Assembly: GCA_013373205.1 (NCBI GenBank)
Contig: JABXIG010000003.1
Coordinates: 62,001 to 126,000 of the forward strand
Origin: Methylocystaceae bacterium
GTDB lineage: Bacteria; Pseudomonadota; Alphaproteobacteria; Rhodospirillales; Terasakiellaceae
Reading direction: 5' to 3'
Length of the DNA: 64,000 bases
Under the pieces are notes generated by a model. It saw nothing but the letters and a program-made list of their open reading frames with translations. It was not told the origin of the DNA and did no database searches. Within the stretch, counting starts at the first letter, position 1. The number at the start of each line of letters is the position of its first letter. Below, piece by piece: positions 43,975 to 51,766 of this stretch. The translations under genes were made by a program, and so were the position numbers.

Positions 43975-44226
43975 TTAAGCTTTCCAGAAAGGTTTGCGCG
44001 CTTCTGCCTCAATATCTGCCCGGGAGAGGCCGATGTCTTTGAGGGTCACATCGGACAATTGCTGCATTTTAAAGCGTTGGCGCGAACGTTCGTGCCATGT
44101 CCATAACTGTTCTGCAAGCTGGAGTGCGTCTTTCTTGACCATTGCCACACCCGCTTTCGCCCATTGGCCCCAGCTTAGCTGCGGGGCAGTTGCTGTTTCG
44201 ATTGTATCGATACATTCCTGTCTCAT
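43975..44226 (-). CDS. DUF1127 (YjiS-like) small protein
   Basis: This protein has 83 residues. The C-terminal 45 residues are the DUF1127 domain, Arg-rich helix first (WHERSRQRFKMQQLSDVTLK) and then DIGLSRADIEAEARKPFW. In other alphaproteobacteria, small DUF1127 proteins bind RNA or affect phosphate and carbon metabolism. It leads the seven-gene operon and reads away from the MocR gene. A perfect TGTATCGATACA palindrome lies inside its first codons. Confidence 0.85.
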   Translation of the reverse strand: MRQECIDTIETATAPQLSWGQWAKAGVAMVKKDALQLAEQLWTWHERSRQRFKMQQLSDVTLKDIGLSRADIEAEARKPFWKA

Positions 44227-44313
44227 TGGTCTTTACTCCGCTTGAATAAATAAAATTACTTGATGACAATAGTGATAACAATCGATACAATGTGGCGTCA
44301 ATTGATACATTGT
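44203..44313. promoter_or_regulatory. GATACA repeats, putative MocR operator
   Basis: Three related sites lie between or at the edge of the divergent genes: a perfect palindrome TGTATCGATACA (44203-44214) inside the DUF1127 start, and direct repeats ATCGATACAATGT (44281-44293) and ATTGATACATTGT (44301-44313), exactly 20 bases (two helical turns) apart. MocR proteins typically bind paired direct repeats containing ATAC-type half-sites. Confidence 0.6.
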
Positions 44314-44343
44314 CACCATAACAATATTTTTAGGATTGCAACA

Positions 44344-45738
44344 ATGTCCCCATGGATGCCCCAGATTGAAGATCGTAAAGGTCCGCGTTACATTGCAATT
44401 GCAGATGCCATTGGCGATGCGATTAAGGACGGCAGCTTAAAAGAAAATCAGCGTTTGCCGACCCATCGCGATCTGGCTTATGATCTAGGCGTTACCGTTG
44501 GAACAGTCAGTCGGGCCTATGGCGAGGCGGTGCGCAGGGGGTATGTGGTCGGGGAAGTTGGACGTGGGACCTATGTTAAACCGGATGATGGTGCCGGAAA
44601 TCCTTTTCACATTCCCTATGACACAAACCCGGATGTGTTCGATTTTAGCCTGAATTTTCCGGCAGAAGGCGAACGCATAGAAAATTTGCGCCGATCCTTG
44701 ATGGTCATTGCACAAGATCCCGGTCTTGGCGCATTGATGCGCTATCAAAGCGAACAGGGGATGGAACATCATCGTCAGTCTTTTGCGAAATGGGCAGCAA
44801 GCCACAATACACCACATGATGCGGACCGAATTGTGGTATCCAATGGCGTGCAGCATGCGATGACCTTGTCTTTGATGGCATTGGCACGTTCAGGTGATAC
44901 TTTATTGTGCGAAGAATATACCTATCCCGGCATAAAAACCTTAGCCAGTCAGTTGGGTTTGAAGGTGAATGGTGTTGCTATGGATGAAGACGGGTTGATC
45001 CCGGAAAAACTGGAAGCGGCCATTATCCAAACAGGGGCGCGCTTGCTTTATTGTATGCCGAACTATCAAAACCCGACCAGCATTGTTATGCCCTTGGAAC
45101 GTCGTAAAGAAATTGCAGCGATTGCTGAAAAATACGGCGTATGGATTATTGAAGATGATATTTATGGCTTTTTACATGAAGCCCCGCAAACGCTAACACC
45201 TTTTGCCAAAATCTTACCAGATCAGACCTTTTATCTGAATGGCGCATCCAAATGTGTCAGCCCCGGTATTCGTGTCGGATTTGTTTTGGCACCAAAAGAC
45301 AAGGTGAAGACGGTGGCAACTTGTATGCGTTTAAGTAACTGGATGGCCGCCCCTATGAATGTAGAGGTGGTTAGCCGCTGGATTGAAGACGGCACCATTT
45401 ACGATATGATGGATTGGCACCGTGAAGAAGCCATCCGCCGCCAAGAGGTCGTTTTTGAAAATCTGCCCGGACAGGACATAAAATCCACCAAACGCTGCTA
45501 TCACAGTTGGATGCATCTTCCGCAGCCCTGGACATCTGACATGTTTTGTATGCGCGCGCGTGAGCGCGATGTGTCCATCCTGCCAGCATCTGTTTTTTAT
45601 ACCGGAAAGGCCACAGCGCAAAATGCCGTGCGTCTGTGCTACGGCGCCCCGCCAAATCTAGAGAATGTGGAAGAGGGCATGAAACGTCTAGGCCAATTGA
45701 TCGGCGAAGAAATCCATGCTTTCCATAGCGTCATGTAA
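44344..45738 (+). CDS. MocR/PdxR-family regulator (GntR HTH fused to aminotransferase domain)
   Basis: This 464-residue protein is a winged-helix GntR domain (about 1-75, with LPTHRDLAYDLGVTVGTVSR and GRGTYVKPD) fused to a class I aminotransferase-like domain (about 100-460). The PLP lysine is K303 in NGASKCVSPGIRVGF, and NYQNPTSIVMP and EDDIYGFL are other cofactor contacts. MocR proteins sense PLP or an amino acid aldimine. I chose ATG 44344 with TTAGGAT upstream; the frame extends to 44260 through the operator region and is not credible as protein. It is divergent from the DUF1127-EamA-LysE-AlaX-PhzF-PhzF-GNAT operon, its likely target. Confidence 0.92.
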   Translation: MSPWMPQIEDRKGPRYIAIADAIGDAIKDGSLKENQRLPTHRDLAYDLGVTVGTVSRAYGEAVRRGYVVGEVGRGTYVKPDDGAGNPFHIPYDTNPDVFDFSLNFPAEGERIENLRRSLMVIAQDPGLGALMRYQSEQGMEHHRQSFAKWAASHNTPHDADRIVVSNGVQHAMTLSLMALARSGDTLLCEEYTYPGIKTLASQLGLKVNGVAMDEDGLIPEKLEAAIIQTGARLLYCMPNYQNPTSIVMPLERRKEIAAIAEKYGVWIIEDDIYGFLHEAPQTLTPFAKILPDQTFYLNGASKCVSPGIRVGFVLAPKDKVKTVATCMRLSNWMAAPMNVEVVSRWIEDGTIYDMMDWHREEAIRRQEVVFENLPGQDIKSTKRCYHSWMHLPQPWTSDMFCMRARERDVSILPASVFYTGKATAQNAVRLCYGAPPNLENVEEGMKRLGQLIGEEIHAFHSVM

Positions 45739-45831
45739 CTAAAATTATTGTTTTTCGATATTTTTTTATTGACTAAGAATGTTTCTCAAGGCAGGTTCTG
45801 GGGCAAGATTAACTGTCATGGGAATAAGTTT

Positions 45832-46380
45832 ATGACGAAAATTCAGAAAATAAGCCGACTGGCACGCCTCTGCTTTCAGGGGCTAATTGTCTTGCTTCCA
45901 CTTTGTGTGTGTTATTACTGGCTGACAATAAATACGGCTTATGATTATCTTGGCCTTTATGGCATTATTGATCTGGACTTGGATGTGGCAGGGCTGACGC
46001 AGGTTCCTTTATCTGTCACGACACGTTTTCTTGCATTAGGTGTTAGTTTAACTTTATGCGCGATCTTGATGCAGGCTTTAACCCTGCTTGTTCGATTGTT
46101 CAAAAACTATGAACGTCAGGATATTTTCAGTTATGAAAATGCAGTTCTCTATACTCAGCTCGGGCGGATCATTTTCTATTGGGTGATCGGTAGTTTTATT
46201 TACAACGCTGTCCTAAGTGTCATCTTATCTTTTAATAACTCACCGGGGGAGCGCGTGTTGGAACTCACCTTTACCGGCGTTGATGTCATGACCTTAGTTT
46301 TAGGTGTGATTGTCTTGGTTATTTCTTGGGTGATGAAAGAAGCTTATGAAATTTCTGAAGAACACCGCCAGACCATTTAA
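45832..46380 (+). CDS. DUF2975 membrane protein
   Basis: This 182-residue inner-membrane protein has four hydrophobic helices (about 13-33, 58-85, 105-128 and 145-168), the usual DUF2975 plan. The conserved-looking stretch YERQDIFSYENAVLYTQLGR lies between helices 2 and 3. ATG 45832 has GGGA ten bases upstream; a longer in-frame start at 45748 is not needed. A small XRE regulator starts 11 bases after its stop, a pairing repeatedly seen for this family (as in Bacillus YozG-type units). Function unknown. Confidence 0.85.
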   Translation: MTKIQKISRLARLCFQGLIVLLPLCVCYYWLTINTAYDYLGLYGIIDLDLDVAGLTQVPLSVTTRFLALGVSLTLCAILMQALTLLVRLFKNYERQDIFSYENAVLYTQLGRIIFYWVIGSFIYNAVLSVILSFNNSPGERVLELTFTGVDVMTLVLGVIVLVISWVMKEAYEISEEHRQTI

Positions 46381-46391
46381 AGGATAAACCT

Positions 46392-46619
46392 ATGACAATT
46401 CGGATTAACCTTGATGTGATCATGGCGCAACGGCAAATGCGGTTGAAAGATTTAGCACAACAGGTTGGCATCACCGAAGCCAACCTGTCTATTTTAAAAA
46501 CGCAAAAAGCCAAGGCTGTTCGGTTTTCCACCCTTGATATGCTGTGTAAGGTTTTGTCTTGTGAACCCGGCGATATTTTAAAATATGAATCGGATGAGGA
46601 CGGTCAAGGCAAAGGGTGA
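46392..46619 (+). CDS. Small XRE-type helix-turn-helix regulator (YozG-like)
   Basis: This protein has 75 residues, nearly all a Cro/C1-type HTH domain: MRLKDLAQQVGITEANLSIL is helices 2-3 and FSTLDMLCKVLSCEPGDIL is the closing pair. It starts 11 bases after the DUF2975 gene, with AAAGG upstream. It probably regulates its own operon. It converges with lrgB with a two-base gap. Confidence 0.9.
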   Translation: MTIRINLDVIMAQRQMRLKDLAQQVGITEANLSILKTQKAKAVRFSTLDMLCKVLSCEPGDILKYESDEDGQGKG

Positions 46620-46621
46620 TG

Positions 46622-47338
46622 TTACTGTATCATCATGTAAAGCATCATCAACAAGGGTAACAGTATCGCCGTTGCGATGGCGTTTAATCCCATACCAAGG
46701 CCGGAAAAAGCACCAGCGGTTTCATGAACATTGAGTTTACGTGCGGTGCCAATACCGTGGGACGCAATGCCAACAGCTAACCCGCGCGCTTTTTTATCTT
46801 TTACGCCAACAAGTGTGAGAACCGTGCCCCCAAGCACTGCACCTGTGATCCCGCACAAGATGACCAACACAGCGGTTAGCGAAGGTGTGCCGCCAATGAT
46901 CTCGGATAATCCCATAGCAACAGGGGCGGTGACAGATTTCGGGGCAAGCGAGAGCAAGGTTTCTTCAGACCCGCCGAGTAGATAGGCAATGCCCACACCA
47001 CTTGCTATCGCAAACAGACAACCTAGAATGATGGTGACTATAATCGGCAATAAGGCCGCTTTGACGTGATGCAAATTCTTGTAAAGCGGTACAGCTAGCG
47101 CAACAGTCGCGGGGCCGAGCAAGAAATGAATATATTTCGCACCGTCAAAATAGACATAATAATCTGTTCCTGTCAGCCATAGAACAAGCGAGACACTTAC
47201 CAGTGAGAATAGAACCGGATTAGCCAGGGGAGATTGATTGCAGCGTTTATAAATCCAATCACCCAGACAAAAACAGGCCAGGGTCAAAGAAATGCCCAAA
47301 AGCGGGGTTTGTGCCAAATGGTTCCACAGAGCGCTCAT
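46622..47338 (-). CDS. lrgB: LrgB/CidB-family membrane protein
   Basis: This protein has 238 residues and about six to seven helices. The family hallmarks are LAPKSVTAPVAMGLSEIIGG and AVGIASHGIGTARKL. LrgA/LrgB pairs modulate murein hydrolase activity in Gram-positives; in other bacteria they transport pyruvate or glycolate. The start overlaps the lrgA stop by four bases, so the two are coupled. It is the last gene of the oxyR-lrgA-lrgB operon. Confidence 0.92.
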   Translation of the reverse strand: MSALWNHLAQTPLLGISLTLACFCLGDWIYKRCNQSPLANPVLFSLVSVSLVLWLTGTDYYVYFDGAKYIHFLLGPATVALAVPLYKNLHHVKAALLPIIVTIILGCLFAIASGVGIAYLLGGSEETLLSLAPKSVTAPVAMGLSEIIGGTPSLTAVLVILCGITGAVLGGTVLTLVGVKDKKARGLAVGIASHGIGTARKLNVHETAGAFSGLGMGLNAIATAILLPLLMMLYMMIQ

Positions 47339-47673
47339 GATAATTTCCCCAAAAACTTCATAACAAGTCCGCTAAAGGCAATGGTCAGGAGGGTGGCGAC
47401 GACAATGGCAGCACTGATCGGTAGCCATTCCGCAGCAATTAGATTGAAATGCAGGGTCACGCCCACACCGGCGGGGACAAAAAGAAGCGAGAGATATTTC
47501 AAAATACCACTGGCAGCCTGGTCCAGACCTTCAGGCATGCCGTTTTTTAGGATAAGGATCAAAAGCAGGATCGCCATACCGATGACAGGACCGGGGATGG
47601 GCAGGCCCGTGGTGTAGACAATGACTTCGCCGAGTAATTGTAAGGCGCAAAGCAGAAAAAAATAGACTAACAT
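47335..47673 (-). CDS. lrgA: LrgA/CidA-family membrane protein
   Basis: This holin-like membrane protein has 112 residues and four helices. GLPIPGPVIGMAILLLIL and LSLLFVPAGVGVTLHFNLI are the CidA/LrgA signature regions. It starts one base after the oxyR stop, so it is co-transcribed with that regulator. It partners with LrgB. Confidence 0.92.
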   Translation of the reverse strand: MLVYFFLLCALQLLGEVIVYTTGLPIPGPVIGMAILLLILILKNGMPEGLDQAASGILKYLSLLFVPAGVGVTLHFNLIAAEWLPISAAIVVATLLTIAFSGLVMKFLGKLS

Positions 47674-47674
47674 G

Positions 47675-48574
47675 TTATGAACAAATTTCTTTCAAGAAGG
47701 TTCCGAGTAGTTTGAATTCCTCGCTGCGCCCGGATGTTTTGCGCCAAACCAGACCAATATCGCGTGGTGGGCTGCTTTTACTTAAGGGCAGGCAGGTCAG
47801 GTCGGTGCCGCGGGTGATGCCTGATTTCAAGGCCATTTCCGGCAATAAGGTGATCCCCAAGCCGTTTGCGACCATCTGTACAATGGTGGACAGGCTGGTG
47901 GCGCCAAATGCGTTGATGTTTCGTGCATCGACCCAAGCGCAAGCGGCCATGGCATGGTCACGCAGGCAATGGCCTTCTTCCAGCAAAAGTAAATTTTCTT
48001 TGATGATTTCTTTATTTTCGATCTGTTTTTTCTGGGCGAGTGGATGTGTGGAGGGCAGGGCGCAGTAAAAGGGGTCTTGCATGAATGTATAGGTGCTGAT
48101 TGCTTCACTTTCATAAGGCAGGGCAAGGATCAACACATCTAGTTGCCCTTCTTTAAGCGAAGCCAGAAGTCGTTCAGTTTGATCTTCTTTCAGATAAAGC
48201 AGCAAATCTGGATAGGTTTTGCGAATGTTTTCCATGACCTGTGGTAAAAGATATGGCCCAATGGTCGGAATCACGCCCACGCGCAATTCACCAGACAAGG
48301 GGGAACCTTTGGTACGGGCCATTTCCATCAAGCTGTCGGCATTGAGCACAATATCTTTGGCGCGTTCCAGAATTTCTTGGCCGATGGGGGTAATCAGCAC
48401 GCTGCGTTTTGTACGTTCCAGCAGTTGCAGGCCAAGAATTTCTTCAAATTCCTTGATGGCAGCACTTAGGGTTGGCTGGGTGACAAAACAGGCATCGGCG
48501 GCATGACCAAAATGTTTGTGTTTGGCAACGGCGATAAAATATTTTAGGTGCTTGAGTGTATATGTTGCATTCAT
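47675..48574 (-). CDS. oxyR: OxyR-type LysR regulator
   Basis: This 299-residue LysR-family regulator has an N-terminal winged helix (about 1-65, HFGHAADACFVTQPTLSAAI) and an effector domain that keeps both redox cysteines of OxyR: C203 and C212 in EEGHCLRDHAMAAC, nine residues apart as C199 and C208 in E. coli. Peroxide oxidation of this pair activates OxyR. It is the first gene of an operon with lrgA and lrgB and no catalase or peroxiredoxin lies next to it. Confidence 0.9.
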   Translation of the reverse strand: MNATYTLKHLKYFIAVAKHKHFGHAADACFVTQPTLSAAIKEFEEILGLQLLERTKRSVLITPIGQEILERAKDIVLNADSLMEMARTKGSPLSGELRVGVIPTIGPYLLPQVMENIRKTYPDLLLYLKEDQTERLLASLKEGQLDVLILALPYESEAISTYTFMQDPFYCALPSTHPLAQKKQIENKEIIKENLLLLEEGHCLRDHAMAACAWVDARNINAFGATSLSTIVQMVANGLGITLLPEMALKSGITRGTDLTCLPLSKSSPPRDIGLVWRKTSGRSEEFKLLGTFLKEICS

Positions 48575-48704
48575 AGGAATAATTTATAAAAGTTAAGTTT
48601 ATAAGTGGCAAACCCTTATAGTCGGTTAAGGTCTTTTTTTTGTGTCCAATGTTGAAAAAAAATGGCATAAGTTTTTTGAAAGAATGAAAAATTAAGGGCT
48701 GCGT

Positions 48705-49634
48705 ATGGGACAAGAACGTTTTGATCAGGTGACGGTTGTCATTGCTGACCCCGACCACAAAGCACGCACGATTGCCAAGCAAACGCTTATCAAGGCAGGG
48801 TTTCGCAAAATTTTAACCGGTCATAATCTGGAGTTCGTCAGGCAAAGCTTTAATGTGGAAATGCCGGAACTGCTGATCGCGGAAACCAATCTCCCCGATG
48901 GTGACTTTGCCGAATTTGTTAATGACCTGCGACACCATAAAATCGGTAATAACCCGTTTTTGGTGGTTTCTGCCCTAACGTCTGACCCCACGCCGGAACT
49001 TGTCAAAAAAGTTATTCAGGCAGGGGCGGATGATCTTTTATCCAAACCGTTTGATGTCCCGACCTTGATGCGTCGTGTTGGACGTTTGATCCATCAGCGC
49101 AAACCGTTTGTGGTTACAGGGGATTATGTCGGGCCAACCCGTCAGGCCAAGTCGCAAAAAGAAGCCAATGCCGAAAAATTTGATGCCCCCAATACCTTGA
49201 AGGCCCGCGCGCTGAATGAAGGCAGCATTGACGAAGTTCAGGCGATGGTCGATGCAGCGATTGAAAATGTGAACACCAAGGCGTTGGAATCTCATGCGGA
49301 AGATATCAATGAATTGGTCACAATCATCACCCCGCGTCTGGCAACAGGCGAGGTGGATGCCACCGCCCGTTTATGTCTGGACCGTTTGCGCTATGCTTCA
49401 GAAGATGCCAACCGTCGTTTGGATGGCACTCATTATGACCATGTTTCAGAACTTTGTCAGACCATGCTGGGGATTGTGAATAATATTCGTAATTCCGGTG
49501 GCACCCCTGCGCCGAAGGATATCCAGCTGCTTTCGCCACTTAACAAGGCCATTCAGCTTGGATTTGATAAAAATGCAGATATAGCAACAGCACGCCAGAT
49601 CACTCAGGCAATTCTTGCAAAAGTGCGCGCCTGA
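48705..49634 (+). CDS. Atypical receiver-domain protein (phospho-Asp replaced by Glu)
   Basis: This protein has 309 residues. Residues about 8-135 form a CheY-like receiver fold: VVIADPDHKARTIAKQ, a switch Thr in VVSALTSD and the Lys in LLSKPFDVP are kept, but the phospho-acceptor position is Glu60 (LLIAETNLPDGD), which may mimic phosphorylation. The remaining 170 residues are mostly helical with no recognised output domain (VQAMVDAAIENVNTKALESH, then later helices). It may interact with other proteins. It abuts the next gene tail to tail. It lies at the edge of the chemotaxis cluster, so a role in motility signalling is plausible. Confidence 0.8.
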   Translation: MGQERFDQVTVVIADPDHKARTIAKQTLIKAGFRKILTGHNLEFVRQSFNVEMPELLIAETNLPDGDFAEFVNDLRHHKIGNNPFLVVSALTSDPTPELVKKVIQAGADDLLSKPFDVPTLMRRVGRLIHQRKPFVVTGDYVGPTRQAKSQKEANAEKFDAPNTLKARALNEGSIDEVQAMVDAAIENVNTKALESHAEDINELVTIITPRLATGEVDATARLCLDRLRYASEDANRRLDGTHYDHVSELCQTMLGIVNNIRNSGGTPAPKDIQLLSPLNKAIQLGFDKNADIATARQITQAILAKVRA

Positions 49635-50819
49635 TTATTTTTCAAGCGTGATATATTGGCTGACAGGTTTTAACTCTTTTGGGCTGGCGCCTTCAGCGAC
49701 CATTTCTGCGGCTTTGTCTGCATCTTTGATAATGCGACCTGAAAGAACGTCGATCCCGTAATCAAAAAGGTTGGGACATAAGGGGGTTTCAGGCCCAACA
49801 AGGACACATTCTGCTAGACCTTTTGCACGCAATAACGAAGGAAGTAGCCCGTCGCTAAAGGTATGGGACGGCAGGATCACCCCTTCGTAGGCATAATCGC
49901 TTAGATGTTGCAGGGCGTCTTTGGCGGCAATGAATGCGCTGTTATTGGCGTAGGCTTTGTCATTTGGAAAATTACCCGCAATCAAGACCGTTTCATCACG
50001 CCCTTTGAAATGATCAAGCCCGCTTTTATCTGATCCGTTCAGGTTATAACGGTTGTGGTATGCAAGGATGGCGGCCACCCCAAAGGCATGATCCAGTGGT
50101 GATAAGTGGTCTTGTGTCTGTTTCGCCAAGTCTTTTAAGGATTTGTTCGTCTGATAGTCGGGTTGGGCTTTTTGCAAGGGGTTTGTTGTAATGCCGCAGC
50201 CGTCTTTTCCTTCGATCAGGATTGCCTTGTCACCGATAACGATATTCTTTGGTTTTTCATCTGGGATGGTGAGTGTGAGTTCTTTATAAAGGTTCCACTT
50301 CGGCCACCAGTTGGCTAAAGAGGTGATGTCATGCGGGATCAGGCTACCGAGCCGACCACTGAATTCATTCCAGACTTCCAACGCACTGGATGGAACTGCA
50401 ACAAGGGTCGGTATCCCTGCCATGGCGGCACTGACAATCTCATCGGCAAGCCCCCGACCATCTTGTTCACGTTCACCAAATTTTTCAATCACCAGCAAGT
50501 CAGCAGGGGCATCCATTGCGGCTCGTAAAACGCGGGTGGTTTCGCTTAATAGCCGCACATCAAAGCCACAGCTCCCCGTTTCCAGATCTTCCTTGCTGGG
50601 GCGCGATAGCGGAAGGTGCTGGCCTGTGCGAATATCAATGGCGTCCAGACCTATTTTTTGACCATCGCTGTCATAGGCCTGTTCCTGCACAAGTCCTGCC
50701 ACGTGCCAGCCGCGATTTACTAAATTTTCGGCAAATTCACGCAAGGCATTGCGTTCAGGCGTATCAGCAGCGTAAAGTACACCTCCTAATCGGATGGGTT
50801 TTGTTTTTGATCTAGACAT
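49635..50819 (-). CDS. DUF2478-DUF364 fusion protein
   Basis: This 394-residue soluble protein has two parts. Residues about 10-165 match the DUF2478 plan (GGVLYAADTPERNALREFAE, GWHVAGLVQE, then ADLLVIEKFGEREQDGRGLA). Proteins of this family usually lie beside molybdate transport or molybdenum enzyme genes. Residues about 175-390 match DUF4213/DUF364, a putative heavy-metal chelating family, with GCGITTNPL and the C-terminal VLVGPETPLCPNLFDYGIDV motif. I infer a metal-handling role, perhaps molybdenum or another anion. No Mo genes are in this window. It converges on the atypical receiver gene. Confidence 0.75.
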   Translation of the reverse strand: MSRSKTKPIRLGGVLYAADTPERNALREFAENLVNRGWHVAGLVQEQAYDSDGQKIGLDAIDIRTGQHLPLSRPSKEDLETGSCGFDVRLLSETTRVLRAAMDAPADLLVIEKFGEREQDGRGLADEIVSAAMAGIPTLVAVPSSALEVWNEFSGRLGSLIPHDITSLANWWPKWNLYKELTLTIPDEKPKNIVIGDKAILIEGKDGCGITTNPLQKAQPDYQTNKSLKDLAKQTQDHLSPLDHAFGVAAILAYHNRYNLNGSDKSGLDHFKGRDETVLIAGNFPNDKAYANNSAFIAAKDALQHLSDYAYEGVILPSHTFSDGLLPSLLRAKGLAECVLVGPETPLCPNLFDYGIDVLSGRIIKDADKAAEMVAEGASPKELKPVSQYITLEK

Positions 50820-50883
50820 TGGCCCCGGTTCGCTTTTTAACTGTCCACTGAATGCAATTTAACAAGATAAGGGTGAAACTTCC

Positions 50884-51549
50884 ATGGGTATTCAAGTCGA
50901 TATGAGAGTGGCTGAATTATTATGTTCTCGCCTGTGTCATGACTTGGTAGGGCCGGTTGGCTCGGTGAACCATGGGATTGAATTGCTGGAAGAAGGTGTC
51001 GGTTCCTTGATAGGAGAAGCCACACAAATGATTGGTCAAAGCGCCGATCAGGCGGCAAATCGTCTGGAATTTTTCCGCGTTGCTTTTGGTCTTTCTGGTG
51101 GCGGGGCCGGTCAGATGTCTATGGCGGAAGGGCGCAAACTGGCCGAAGGGTTTATTAAGCAGGATGTTCAACTTCATTGGCCGGCTGTGGATGGTTTGCC
51201 TTGGGGGGATGGTGAAAAACGCGTACCCAAAGACGTCATTAAGGTGATTTTGAATTTGGTGATGCTGGGGCTGGACTGTCTTCCGCGAAATGGCAGACTG
51301 ACTCTGTCTCAAGCGATTTTACCCGAAGGGCTGGGCGTTGCCTTGGTTGTTGAAGGGCCCAGAGCGCAAATTAAGGATGAAATCCAAAAGGCCATTTCAC
51401 CTGGGGCGAACTGTGATTCGCTGAACGCACGGACTGTTCAACCCTATTTTATGGCAAAATTAGCTGAAGATCTTGGAATGGACTTCGAAATTTTTAGTCC
51501 TGAGGCGGATTGTGTTCAACTAGCCGTTATCATTCCACTGGAAATTTAA
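50884..51549 (+). CDS. chpT: ChpT-type histidine phosphotransferase
   Basis: This protein has 221 residues. The N-terminal helical hairpin carries the phospho-accepting His19 in SRLCHDLVGPVGSVNHG, the signature of ChpT. The second part is a degenerate GHKL-like ATP-fold domain (KVILNLVMLGLDCLPRNGRL), as in ChpT of Caulobacter, which passes phosphate from CckA to CtrA and CpdR. AAGGG lies upstream of the ATG; ATG 50902 is an alternative start. It precedes cheA on the same strand by 217 bases, and ctrA is encoded 6 kb away in the same cluster. Confidence 0.88.
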   Translation: MGIQVDMRVAELLCSRLCHDLVGPVGSVNHGIELLEEGVGSLIGEATQMIGQSADQAANRLEFFRVAFGLSGGGAGQMSMAEGRKLAEGFIKQDVQLHWPAVDGLPWGDGEKRVPKDVIKVILNLVMLGLDCLPRNGRLTLSQAILPEGLGVALVVEGPRAQIKDEIQKAISPGANCDSLNARTVQPYFMAKLAEDLGMDFEIFSPEADCVQLAVIIPLEI

Positions 51550-51598
51550 ACGCAAGTATCCCTGCGGGGTTGATGTTCTGTTGCGCCGCAATATAAAA

Positions 51599-51619
51599 TT
51601 AGTTTCATTTCTAAACTAA
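51599..51619. promoter_or_regulatory. Perfect palindrome upstream of cheA
   Basis: TTAGTTT (51599-51605) and AAACTAA (51613-51619) flank a seven-base centre, about 150 bases before the cheA start. The spacing suits a dimeric regulator. The rest of the 217-base gap is AT-rich, and I saw no sigma-54 promoter with correct spacing. Confidence 0.4.
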
Positions 51620-51766
51620 AACAAAAAGGTCATTTCTTTTTCGTAATGATGTCGTTTTTTCTTTTTAAAACAGCAGTTATTTAGGTAATGTGAATTCAAA
51701 TTTTAATAAGCGCATTGGCTAATACTGTTTGCTCAATGGATGGGCAGGAAAAAGAAAGGTGCAGAG

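Noticed and set aside
44260-44343. In-frame extension of the MocR gene through the intergenic region
   Set aside because: It would translate the operator repeats, and ATG 44344 has a good ribosome site and normal domain start.
51700-51740. Sigma-54 promoter before cheA (TTGGC...TTTGCT)
   Set aside because: The spacing between the GG and GC elements is two bases too long for sigma-54.
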